From Phycisphaerales bacterium (lineage in GTDB: Bacteria > Planctomycetota > Phycisphaerae > Phycisphaerales > SM1A02), in NCBI GenBank assembly GCA_030748805.1, contig JASMLG010000126.1:62001-126000 (forward strand): 64,000 bases of DNA, written 5' to 3'. The position numbers and the translations under genes were made by a program. Positions within the stretch are counted from its first letter, which is position 1, and every line of letters begins with the position of its first letter. Under the pieces are notes generated by a model. That model saw nothing but the letters and a program-made list of their open reading frames with translations. It did not search any database and was not told where the DNA came from. Shown here one piece after another: positions 16,989-25,635 of this stretch.

Positions 16989-18313
16989 TGTCGTCCCTTA
17001 ATTCTAAGGACTGATTGCCATGCTCGTTCAATAAATTTGTCGTTTGGATAAGTTTGTTTTGCACTTCCCAATATAGTTAATGCCTTGTTTGGATCTCCTA
17101 ATAATGCGATAGAAATACATTTTCCGCCAATGCTATTGGTTCTGTTACTTGATGTTTGCAACACTAAATTAAACTGGTTAAGTGCTTCTTGTGGTTTCCC
17201 AGTATTTAAAAAGGCAATGCCAAGCATTTCGCGATTTTCGAGATTACTATTTCCAAGTTCGATAGAACTAGATAGGTATTTGATAGCTGATTTGAAGTCA
17301 CCTTTCTGAAGGTACAGACGACCTACTAGAGCATGAGCTAGGGACATTGCAGGTTGATATTGAATCGCTTTTTTTGCATAAGCAATTGCCAAATCAATTT
17401 GACCTGTCTTTTGCATTACATACGCCATAGTTAATTGCGTTGGCGCGTAAGTAGGGGACCATCTCATCGACTTCTTAAGAGTGTCTGTAGATTCCTCTAT
17501 TTGTCCAAGGTGTAAATATATGGTTGCAAGGTTATTTAGTACTGCAGGATCTTTTGGGTAATTGATTGATAGTTTTTTTAAATCCTGTAATGCCCCTGAA
17601 AGATTACCCTCATCGTACTTTAGCACAGCACGTGCAAGGTCTGCAGCATAACCTTTTTTCTTAGCAAGCATGTTTTCAAACCAAGGATCCTCCCACCTAG
17701 GTGGCCCGCTAATTGGTGCTGAAAGAAGTTCAGAAGCTGTCTCATGGTTGCCAGCTCTTCTGTGTGCAGTTCCGAGTAAAAAAGTGATGTATGGATGGTC
17801 CCCACCTCTAGAAATGATATCTTCAAGAATTGAGATGGCGTCTTTTGGGGAGTTATTGGTAAGTTTTGTTCGTGCTAATCCCACAATCGCAGCAACGCAA
17901 TTTGCTTGTAACTTTATTGCTTCTTTAAACGATTCCTCTGCCAGTTCAAAATTCCCTAAATCGAGATTCCAGTATCCTTTTCTCCAGATGGCAGGAATGT
18001 AGTTTTCTATTGGGGAAACAGAATTGATTGCTTCTTGGTAATTGCCTTCATTAGCTAGTGCTATTCCAAGTAAATATTTAGTTTTTTCTGTCGCTTCTAG
18101 TGAGTTTGCGTGTTTGTAAGCAAGTATTGCTTGGTTGTTTAAACCATTTGCTTGGTATAGCATTCCGAGTAAATGCCAATCGCTTGCAACATTATTCAAT
18201 TTGGATTGTTGATCAATTATCGCCTTGGACGCTTCACCAGAAAGTTTGCTGAAATCAATTTCTAGTGATGGTCCCTGAATTAAGCAGAAGATAGATAAAA
18301 TAATAGAAAGCAT
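16985..18313 (-). CDS. Exported tetratricopeptide repeat protein
   Basis: 442 residues with a signal peptide (hydrophobic 2-13). At least eight TPR units follow, for example DWHLLGMLYQANGLNNQAILAYKHA, PAVLNNLATIYLHLGQIEEST, SLAHALVGRLYLQKGDFKSAIKYL and REMLGIAFLNTGKPQEALNQF. TPR arrays bind proteins; there is no catalytic motif. The four-base overlap with the CRTAC protein and the frequent pairing of TPR and CRTAC proteins in planctomycetes suggest a common surface complex. The gene starts nine bases after the end of the upstream membrane protein gene. Confidence 0.88.
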   Translation of the reverse strand: MLSIILSIFCLIQGPSLEIDFSKLSGEASKAIIDQQSKLNNVASDWHLLGMLYQANGLNNQAILAYKHANSLEATEKTKYLLGIALANEGNYQEAINSVSPIENYIPAIWRKGYWNLDLGNFELAEESFKEAIKLQANCVAAIVGLARTKLTNNSPKDAISILEDIISRGGDHPYITFLLGTAHRRAGNHETASELLSAPISGPPRWEDPWFENMLAKKKGYAADLARAVLKYDEGNLSGALQDLKKLSINYPKDPAVLNNLATIYLHLGQIEESTDTLKKSMRWSPTYAPTQLTMAYVMQKTGQIDLAIAYAKKAIQYQPAMSLAHALVGRLYLQKGDFKSAIKYLSSSIELGNSNLENREMLGIAFLNTGKPQEALNQFNLVLQTSSNRTNSIGGKCISIALLGDPNKALTILGSAKQTYPNDKFIERAWQSVLRIKGRQ

Positions 18314-18322
18314 TAGATTATT

Positions 18323-19480
18323 CTAATGTTCTTTTATACATATTGGTTCGCCGCATTCTGGACAGTTCTCTGTTTTTTGAATACCTTGCAAGTTGTAACT
18401 GCATTTGCGACAAGCAGAAGATTCTGTATTCAGTTTAATTCTAAGTCCACAATTTGGACATGAACTTTTTCCTTGTGGAATGACTAATGATTCTGAGCAT
18501 CTTGGACAACTTGCAGAAAGCGTAGTCGTTTTGTCACGTTTATAAGTTGAATGCTTGATGGATTGGAGAATAAGGACACCAATAATAGAAGTTGATGCAA
18601 GAATGCTTGTTCCCGAAGTGTACCGGACAATAAATTCTGGAATCCGAGTTTCTTTATTCATCTCATACCAAATAGCAATACACGCAAATGTAATTGAGAC
18701 GCTTGCTATAAAAATGGTTATGCGCTCAATCCAAGTTGCTGCGTGTTCCTCGTTGCGAATGTGTAGGAGATTTGAAAGACCAAATATGGCTGCGGTTCCG
18801 CCTAGAATTAGTGCTAAGGCAAAAATGTTTCTTGCATTCTGTATTTCACCGTCGGTGTAAATTAATGAAATTTGTAAAAAGATAAGACCTAGACATGCAA
18901 GCGACAGCCCAATTACTTTGAATGATGGTTTCTTGTTGATTAAGACAAGAGCAATGATTGGCGAGAATATAGCAAGTGGAGATAAGATGTATTCAAAAGT
19001 ATCATTTGTGAATAGTTTAAAGAACCACAATTTGCTAAGCCATCCCGCAGTTAGGGCAACCCAAATAATAGATGTAACTTTTCCTGCAAGTTGAAGACGC
19101 TGATATGTAAACATTGCGGTGCTAATCAAAATTGGAACTCCGCATCCTGCAATAACAAAAGCAGATAACCCTAACTTTTCGGATAATTTGCTGCTTTGTA
19201 TTGTGTTGATAACGTCAATCCATATTGCTGAGATGGTCAAGACATAAATTGTGCAAACTAATAACCAAAGTGCTGTTCCAACAGCTTTTGTAGATGTTTG
19301 TTCCAAAGAACGAATTGATAAAAGCAAAAAACCTGATGTAATCGCAGTAGCGATTGCAGTGCCGATGAGGCGACCAATAATGTAATTGGAGCTTGGAGCA
19401 ACAAGAGTCGCTACTCCAGAAAGTGCTGCAATTATTAGTGAAGCAAAAAGTACCCTAACTGCGATTTTTGAATAACTCAT
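18323..19480 (-). CDS. Multi-span membrane protein with C-terminal zinc ribbons
   Basis: 385 residues: about nine or ten membrane helices over residues 1-315, then a cytoplasm-type tail with two zinc-ribbon units. The first is CPRC...CPNCGLRI, the second CRKCSYNLQG...CPECGEP. The second motif resembles the 'CxKCGYDLRG..CPECG' module often found in planctomycete proteins. No transport motif is recognised, so the function is unknown. It heads the three-gene group that continues with the TPR and CRTAC genes, and the tandem repeat at 19512 lies just upstream in its likely promoter region. Confidence 0.78.
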   Translation of the reverse strand: MSYSKIAVRVLFASLIIAALSGVATLVAPSSNYIIGRLIGTAIATAITSGFLLLSIRSLEQTSTKAVGTALWLLVCTIYVLTISAIWIDVINTIQSSKLSEKLGLSAFVIAGCGVPILISTAMFTYQRLQLAGKVTSIIWVALTAGWLSKLWFFKLFTNDTFEYILSPLAIFSPIIALVLINKKPSFKVIGLSLACLGLIFLQISLIYTDGEIQNARNIFALALILGGTAAIFGLSNLLHIRNEEHAATWIERITIFIASVSITFACIAIWYEMNKETRIPEFIVRYTSGTSILASTSIIGVLILQSIKHSTYKRDKTTTLSASCPRCSESLVIPQGKSSCPNCGLRIKLNTESSACRKCSYNLQGIQKTENCPECGEPICIKEH

Positions 19481-19511
19481 TCCATTACTGTATTACAAAC
19501 TTGCGGAGAAT

Positions 19512-19696
19512 GTGACTGCCACTTTGAAAGTGGAAAGGCAGTATCGGTTAACCCCATTGGTATCAGCGTGTTGTAAATGTGAGTGCCACGTTTAAATCGG
19601 GAAGGTAGCACGGGTTAACTCCATTGATATCAACGGGTTGTAAATATGGCTGCCGCTTTGAAAGCGGAAAGGTAGCACAGCGTTTGGTGATATCAG
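19512..19696. repeat. Tandem 67-bp repeat, locus A (2 full units and a partial third)
   Basis: Units begin at 19512, 19579 and 19646, exactly 67 bases apart; the third is shortened and ends near GATATCAG. Each starts GTGA/ATGG-xTGCC and contains GGAAAGGcAG or similar about 20 bases in. The first unit forms CCACTTT-g-AAAGTGG and the third CCGCTTT-g-AAAGCGG, a paired change that keeps the hairpin. The second copy of this structure lies at 30942. It sits between two minus-strand genes. Not CRISPR: there are no unique spacers. Confidence 0.85.
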
Positions 19697-19743
19697 TAAC
19701 AAGAAGAGTGTTGGGTTCAAAGGTCGAAGTTGCTGCGTATTTA

Positions 19744-22407
19744 TTACTCTGGGCAGATAGAAAGATCGTAATCTTGTAGAGTCCAGTTGCCTCCATCCAG
19801 AAGTGCCGACGAACTATCTCCACTTCCTGAACTCAGCCAGAGAAACCAGCAGTCAAGCCCTTCACTAGAGGACTGGATACTCAAATGTTCCACATTCGTA
19901 TCGGTAAATGGAATCTCCCATTCCATCAACTCATAAATGCCTGCGTACAGTTGCCCAGTAGCAGTTTTAGTGGCAGGCGTGTCTAGGGACTCTTTGGAGA
20001 GTTTGCCAGGTAGACCGTTGTTGTCTAAATAAGAACGTACGTGGAAATCGAAGTCACTAGAACAGTCCACCCACTGGCTGCCTGTAAAGAAGTATTGAAA
20101 ACCCCAAACTTTTACAGAGGAAATTTCTGCTAGGTTAACTAGTTCAGCTCTTTGATTCTGCATATTGTTTTGGTTGTCAATTGCAGATGTTCCTGCGTAC
20201 CAATTGTCTGAAGGTGAATGAACTTCTTGGCATGAAAGTGAGTTGCATGTTATATCTTGGCATAATTCGCCACTTGACCAAACACCACTGTTAGAAAGAC
20301 AGTCGACTTCTGATAGATTCTCAATACAATTGCCATCAATGCAACAAGCACCTGTGTCATTTTCACCGTCTAATGAAATTGTGAGAGTGCCAGTTCCTGT
20401 AGAACCTTGCCATCCGCCAATTCGAATGATATACGTCGTTCCCAAGGAAACATTGAGTTCAATTGATGAATAGTATTGTTGGCAGTTGCTATTGAAATCG
20501 CCATCTCCGTTGCAAGCGATTTGAGTTAATGAATTACAAGAACCTGTGTAGATGACTAGAGATGTGTCATAACTGTTTTCGTCACAAGTAGAAAAAGTTG
20601 CTATCCCGTTATCTGTCGCGGTCCAATGGAACCAGACATCAGGATTTGTGTCCCCCCATTCAAGATATGTGTCAGAGCAAATGGATTCATCTACCGGCTC
20701 AGATGAACTTGTCATTGTAGTGGTGTCATATAAGTTTTCGCCAACAAATGCTTCTTGTTCATCACTACACTCATCACCTTCAGGGTTGTCGCAAACATTA
20801 TCAGAGCAGTAAGTTTTTTCACCAGCAAAAGTTCCCCCAAAAGCAACGCAATCAGGTTCATTGGAGTCAATGCACGTCTCATCAGGGAAACAGCAAGCTC
20901 CCTCAGGTGGAGGGGGAGTGGTGTAAATATTTAACGTTCCGGACCCAGTGTCGCCGTTCCATCCGCCTATTCTGAAGTAATAGGTTGTTCCACTTTGTGT
21001 ATCAAGTGAAATAGAAGAAAAGTTCCCTTGGCATTCCTCTGTATTTGAGGCATCTCCATTGCAAGCAATTTGGTTTGAACAAGAGTTTTCATAAATGACC
21101 AAGGATGTGTCGAATGAGTTAATATCACAAGTGTCTATTGTGTATTCTTCAGATGATGATGCAACCCAACTAAACCAAACATCTTTGCTGTTTGCCCAAT
21201 CCAAGTTGCTCTCGCTGCAGGTTTCATCATCTGGTTCTGGCTGGGAGGGTGTCATATAAGTTGTATCAAAAGAATTGGCTCCAACCGTAGCAATGATGGC
21301 TTCATCGCACTCGTCACCCAACATCACAATAGAACAATCAATAAGAGAGCAGGGGGTTTCTTCGCCAAGATATGCTCCATTTATGTCTTGGCATGCATTC
21401 ATTGTTAGTTCTAGGCAAGTTTGAGAATCAATGCAGCAAGCTCCTGAGAGACATGTCCCATCTGAACATTGGCTGTAATCGCCAAAGTAGTAGCCATTAA
21501 CATCAGCACAGTCAGTAGATGTTGACATTTCATCGCAAACTCCATCTGCATAACAACAAGCACCATAAACAATGCAGTCGTCTCCCCAGTCAGCAACAAC
21601 TTGCAGAAGATCCAATACGTCGACACAGCAATCGCCGCTTGGAAGTGGTGCGATGTCTCCAACAGGTCTGTAGGTTCCATCTCCACAATCTCCCCACTGA
21701 GCAATAATTGTCAACAAATCTGGAACCGACACTGCACCGTCTCCCTCAACATCAGATGAGCAAATAGTAGGTAAAGAGTAGGAGCATGGATCAGGTAGTG
21801 AGCCATCATAAATTCGGATTGCCATTTCGGTATCTAATTCTTGCAAAGAACCAAAACCAAATCCTTCTCCAGGATTTACCCAAAAACTATTAATATCATC
21901 TCCCAATAGAGTCACAGCAACGCCAGTTTGTCCACTGGTTTCAAAAGCATTCGTTGGAATTACAGAAATCCAATGCATTCCTTTTTCGACTGGAAGAGAT
22001 GTAGTGATTGAAAGCAGAAAACCATTTCCTTCCCAGTTAAGATTGATTGCAACATCTGCTACGTCGATATTCTCACTTGCTACATTTCCAATTAGAGATT
22101 GAGATGCAGCATTTACAGACGAATAAACATTGGATTGGTATTCAGTGATGGAAGAAGGATCAGAAAAGCCACCCCAGCCACCGATCACAATTTCGACGTA
22201 CGAAATTGTTGTAGGCATTTCGATAATAAAATTATCAATAGTTGCAATGTCATAGACCTCATAACCGGGTTCAAAATATTGATTTGCAGTAAAAGGCAAT
22301 TCTACGGATGACCCATCCATCACTCCAATTTGATCAAGTAGTACGTCAGCATGAACACTTGTGCATAACGTAACCAGACCCATAGATTTTTTGAGTTGAT
22401 TTATCAT
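19744..22407 (-). CDS. Secreted Cys-rich GACC-repeat protein with dockerin-like pair (paralogue 1)
   Basis: 887 residues with a signal peptide (cleavage near VHA-D at 21). Layout: N-terminal beta-rich domain (about 22-210), a dockerin-like pair of calcium motifs (DVEGDGAVSVPDLL..WG and GDCCVDVLDLL..WG, about 217-282), and GACC Cys-rich repeats alternating with two PPC-like beta domains (each with DVWF.W.A and FDTSLVIY or YDTSLVIY). A final Cys-rich repeat and a C-terminal domain ending LSICPE close it. It is a tandem paralogue of the next gene upstream. Many disulphides are expected, so extracellular. The role may be adhesion or matrix; no catalytic site was seen. GGAG lies only two bases from the chosen ATG, so the start could be ATG at codon 9. 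Confidence 0.82.
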   Translation of the reverse strand: MINQLKKSMGLVTLCTSVHADVLLDQIGVMDGSSVELPFTANQYFEPGYEVYDIATIDNFIIEMPTTISYVEIVIGGWGGFSDPSSITEYQSNVYSSVNAASQSLIGNVASENIDVADVAINLNWEGNGFLLSITTSLPVEKGMHWISVIPTNAFETSGQTGVAVTLLGDDINSFWVNPGEGFGFGSLQELDTEMAIRIYDGSLPDPCSYSLPTICSSDVEGDGAVSVPDLLTIIAQWGDCGDGTYRPVGDIAPLPSGDCCVDVLDLLQVVADWGDDCIVYGACCYADGVCDEMSTSTDCADVNGYYFGDYSQCSDGTCLSGACCIDSQTCLELTMNACQDINGAYLGEETPCSLIDCSIVMLGDECDEAIIATVGANSFDTTYMTPSQPEPDDETCSESNLDWANSKDVWFSWVASSSEEYTIDTCDINSFDTSLVIYENSCSNQIACNGDASNTEECQGNFSSISLDTQSGTTYYFRIGGWNGDTGSGTLNIYTTPPPPEGACCFPDETCIDSNEPDCVAFGGTFAGEKTYCSDNVCDNPEGDECSDEQEAFVGENLYDTTTMTSSSEPVDESICSDTYLEWGDTNPDVWFHWTATDNGIATFSTCDENSYDTSLVIYTGSCNSLTQIACNGDGDFNSNCQQYYSSIELNVSLGTTYIIRIGGWQGSTGTGTLTISLDGENDTGACCIDGNCIENLSEVDCLSNSGVWSSGELCQDITCNSLSCQEVHSPSDNWYAGTSAIDNQNNMQNQRAELVNLAEISSVKVWGFQYFFTGSQWVDCSSDFDFHVRSYLDNNGLPGKLSKESLDTPATKTATGQLYAGIYELMEWEIPFTDTNVEHLSIQSSSEGLDCWFLWLSSGSGDSSSALLDGGNWTLQDYDLSICPE

Positions 22408-22605
22408 TTCTCCACGGTGAATTGTAACTTCTGTTAATTGTTTAGCAAAAAGTTTATGCTAGGTTTTTCAACAATTAATGATGCTGACAGTTCATGCGAA
22501 CATAAATTGGGTTAATTAGCAAGAAAATACCAGTATAAAATTACTCGAATTGAGCATGGCGAAATAATCTGTGGACAGCCCAGAGGGGATTGTCACCAGA
22601 AGAGT

Positions 22606-22639
22606 AAAAAAACAGCCCCCCGACTAGGTCGGGGGGCTG
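22606..22639 (-). terminator. Strong intrinsic terminator after the gene at 22679
   Basis: CAGCCCCCCGAC (22613-22624) pairs perfectly with GTCGGGGGGCTG (22628-22639) around a three-base loop. Read on the minus strand the hairpin is followed by seven Ts (22612-22606). It lies 40 bases after the stop of the 832-residue protein gene and separates its transcript from the paralogue downstream. Confidence 0.93.
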
Positions 22640-22678
22640 CGTCAAATCTCATAAGAGATTAAGACCGAAACGTGAAAC

Positions 22679-25177
22679 TTAGTCCACTTGGAGTGTATAA
22701 GTCTCATAGCCTGAACCACAAGTCCAAGCAGTATTCCATTCACTAACTGTGGCTACGATAGCCCAGTTACCTGCAGGAATGGCTACATTCATGGTGTTCA
22801 TCATACCAGCAACGTGATCAATTACATAATCAACAGTGCCAAGGTCAAGATTCACCATAAGAATTAAGCATGTGGAATTCGCACCGATTGTGAAATCGAA
22901 GCTACCACCTGCGTTAACTGCTGAATTTGTGTACCAGTCAAGGTCACGGTAAGTGCCACCTGTTGGTCCATCAACAAAAACAGATGATGTACCACAGATT
23001 GACTCGCCAAGATTCAAATTGGTGAATGTAGGTACAACTAAGTTGCTGCCACCATTACAGTCAGTTTCTGAATCGTCACCATCGACGAAGCAAACACATC
23101 CTAGATCAGCGTTCTCGTCAACATCGCAACCGCCAGCAACGTAAGGTTGTGGGCATGCTGCAGAAGCACAAGTCTCGCCATTCATCCAGTAACCACCAAG
23201 AGCTTCACACTCGCTAGATGTGTTTTCGGCAATGCAATCGCCTGCTACACAGCATGCGCCAGTTGCGCTACCACTTGTGAATGTGATTGTGACCGTACCA
23301 GAACCTGTAGCACCTTGCCATCCACCCATACGGACGAAGTAGCTTGTGCCTGCAGTTACTGGGAAGTCATAGATACCAGAGTAGAATGATTGGCAGCCAG
23401 TTTCGACTGTTGAGTCACCATTACATGCAACTTGTGTATCACAGTCGCCTTCATATAGAACCATGGAGGTGTCATATGAAGCAGGATCGCATGCACTGAA
23501 TGAAGCAGTACCATCACTTGGAGCTACGTATTCGCCCCACATGTCAGGACTGTCAGTCCAGTCAAGGTAAGTGCCTGCGCACTGACTGTCATCTGGTTGT
23601 GGTTGTGATGGAGTCATCATTGTTGTGTCGAATGGGTTTGCACCTTCAACGAACGCAACAGCTGTTGAACATTCATCGCCAGCGCCTGCATCGCAGACAC
23701 CACTACTACAATCTTCGCCATCGAAGAATGCAGTGCCACCAAAGGCGTAGCAATCTGGTTCTGTGATGTCTGGAATACAAGTCTCATCTGGGAAGCAGCA
23801 AGCACCAGTCCCAGTCATTGGGTTGATGTTGAGCGTACCAGCACCTGAGTCACCTAGCCAACCGCCTATACGGATTCTGTAGGTAGTTCCAGCAGTAGCA
23901 TCGAGAGTCAATGCTGAGTGATATGGTTGACAACCAGATGAATCAGCAGCATCGCCACTACATGCAAGTTGAGTTACACAATCATCTGCGTATACGACCA
24001 TTGAAGTATCGTAAGAAGCAGGATCGCAAGTATCAATTGCTGTTGGAGCGCTTTCAGTTGCAGTCCATGAGAACCAAACGTCTGGGTTGGTTTCATCGCC
24101 CCATGCAAGAATTGGACATTCTGTATCATCAGGCATACCAGCTGAACCAGTCATATTAGAAGTATCAAATGGGTTTGCGCCAACTGAAGCAGTTAATGCT
24201 GTTGAGCATTCATCGCCAGCTGCAGCAACACAACTTGTAGTAGCACAATCAGTGCCGTCACCCTTGTAGGTACCACCACTTGCTGCGCAATTGTCTTCTG
24301 TTAGATCAGCACAACTTTCATCGTCATAGCAGCATGCACCATAAACGTTGCAGTCAAGACCCCAGTTAGCAGTAACCATCAAAAGGTCAGAAACGTCAAC
24401 AACGCAATCACCCCCTGGTAGCGGAGCAATGTCAGCTGCTGGGCGGAAAGTTCCGTCACCCATTTCGCCCCATGAGGCAGTAACTGCCAAGAGGTCACTA
24501 ACATCTACAAAACCGTTGCCATCAATATCAGTAGCACAATCAGCTAAATCCAATGTACAAGGATCTGCAGGAGCACCTGAACCAACACGGTAAGCTGAGT
24601 TACCAGCACCTGCTTGTTGATTGCCTGGCATTCCAAAGCCGCCACCTGGATTGGCTTGATAATACTCACCATCGCCAAGAGTTGACATTGCAATGGCGGT
24701 TTGACCGTTCGATCCAAAAGCATTGTCAGGAATGACGCTAACGTAGTTGTCACCAGCCGCAGCGGTCATACCAACATTGAAGAGAACTAGGTCTCCACCA
24801 ACGCCAGCCCACGTTGCACTAACAACTGCATCTGCTGGATCAATCCACTGTGAACCGATGTCACCAGTGAGATCTACAGCAGCAGCAGCAGTGCTACTGT
24901 GAAGGTTTACAGTCCATCCAGTGATTCCACTGAGATCGCCGTAACCATTCCAACCAGTAACGACTGCTTCGACACTATTAATGCTTTCGCCAGCACCAGT
25001 GAAGTTGTCAAGTGTTGCGATGTCATAGATATCATAAGCACTTTCAAAGTTCTGGGATGCTGTTGCATTTGAAGTGTCAATGTTTGAGCCATCATCTGGC
25101 CCAATTTGGTCCATCACCGAACCAAAAGCGGTTCCTGATAGACCCAATATACAAAAACATGTTGTAAAATTTTTCAT
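22679..25177 (-). CDS. Secreted Cys-rich GACC-repeat protein with dockerin-like pair (paralogue 2)
   Basis: 832 residues with a signal peptide (cleavage near AFG-S at 20). The layout mirrors its neighbour: N-terminal beta domain (20-200), dockerin-like pair DIDGNGFVDVSDLL..WG and GDCVVDVSDLL..WG (about 215-277), then GACC Cys-rich repeats (280-318, about 462-505, 646-690) alternating with PPC-like domains containing NPDVWFSW or SPDMWGEY and ASYDTSMV. A distinct C-terminal domain (690-832) follows. A strong ribosome-binding site (AGGAGGGGA) precedes the ATG, and base composition is richer in GC and Ala than its paralogue, suggesting high expression. Extracellular; the ligand is unknown. Confidence 0.85.
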   Translation of the reverse strand: MKNFTTCFCILGLSGTAFGSVMDQIGPDDGSNIDTSNATASQNFESAYDIYDIATLDNFTGAGESINSVEAVVTGWNGYGDLSGITGWTVNLHSSTAAAAVDLTGDIGSQWIDPADAVVSATWAGVGGDLVLFNVGMTAAAGDNYVSVIPDNAFGSNGQTAIAMSTLGDGEYYQANPGGGFGMPGNQQAGAGNSAYRVGSGAPADPCTLDLADCATDIDGNGFVDVSDLLAVTASWGEMGDGTFRPAADIAPLPGGDCVVDVSDLLMVTANWGLDCNVYGACCYDDESCADLTEDNCAASGGTYKGDGTDCATTSCVAAAGDECSTALTASVGANPFDTSNMTGSAGMPDDTECPILAWGDETNPDVWFSWTATESAPTAIDTCDPASYDTSMVVYADDCVTQLACSGDAADSSGCQPYHSALTLDATAGTTYRIRIGGWLGDSGAGTLNINPMTGTGACCFPDETCIPDITEPDCYAFGGTAFFDGEDCSSGVCDAGAGDECSTAVAFVEGANPFDTTMMTPSQPQPDDSQCAGTYLDWTDSPDMWGEYVAPSDGTASFSACDPASYDTSMVLYEGDCDTQVACNGDSTVETGCQSFYSGIYDFPVTAGTSYFVRMGGWQGATGSGTVTITFTSGSATGACCVAGDCIAENTSSECEALGGYWMNGETCASAACPQPYVAGGCDVDENADLGCVCFVDGDDSETDCNGGSNLVVPTFTNLNLGESICGTSSVFVDGPTGGTYRDLDWYTNSAVNAGGSFDFTIGANSTCLILMVNLDLGTVDYVIDHVAGMMNTMNVAIPAGNWAIVATVSEWNTAWTCGSGYETYTLQVD

Positions 25178-25583
25178 AAAGTTATCCCCTCCTAGAGGAC
25201 GTGTGAAAAGATTTCACGAATAAGAATTCTTAACACGTTGTTAAGAAACGATAACGATCTGAGTTTGGATAAAAACCAACAAGCAAAAGTTTGATTGTCA
25301 GTCGATCCTTCTCTCGACCTTTCTTCTACACTTAATTATGCGGTGCCAAAGGGGACGAGAGCTATGCAAAATTAACTTGTATCTGAAAACTGAGTTCCAT
25401 GGTTTCAGGGCATCGGCAAACGTTGGGGAACGACTTGTCGCCATTTGCTCTTCTATCAATGGAAGTCAACACTGTAATTTGTCCTAAATTAGGGTGCTTG
25501 TCAAGCATTTCATTCGGGTTTTTTTAATGATTTTTGGTTATTGGACTTCATACTGTAAAAATGGGTAATTTGCAGCATGCACT
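25178..25583. promoter_or_regulatory. Long leader/promoter region of the 832-residue protein gene
   Basis: 406 bases without a gene. On the minus strand it must hold the promoter of the gene starting at 25177. Visible structures are TTCTTAAC-acgtt-GTTAAGAA (25227-25247, a perfect 8-bp inverted repeat about 50 bases upstream of the start codon), a small GTCGA...TCGAC hairpin (about 25300-25318), and a TTGACA on the minus strand near 25500 without a good -10 partner. No known riboswitch was recognised. Confidence 0.45.
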
Positions 25584-25584
25584 C

Positions 25585-25608
25585 AAAAAAAACCCGCTTA
25601 TGCGGGTT
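25585..25608 (-). terminator. Intrinsic terminator after the 1026-residue protein gene
   Basis: AACCCGC (25591-25597) pairs with GCGGGTT (25602-25608), with a TTAT loop. On the minus strand it is followed by eight Ts (25592-25585). It lies 27 bases past the stop codon at 25636. Confidence 0.9.
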
Positions 25609-25635
25609 CCTTTTGTAGTCATAAGTATATGGAAG

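Noticed and set aside
19512..19696. CRISPR array
   Set aside because: The units are contiguous and diverged with no unique spacers, and no cas genes exist in the window.
19512..19696. Integron attC sites
   Set aside because: GTTAAC-like cores recur, but there are no gene cassettes between units, no proper R'/R'' arrangement and no integrase.
25330..25480. Cyclic-di-GMP or other known riboswitch in the leader at 25.4 kb
   Set aside because: Isolated GGCAAAC-like matches do not build a full consensus on either strand.
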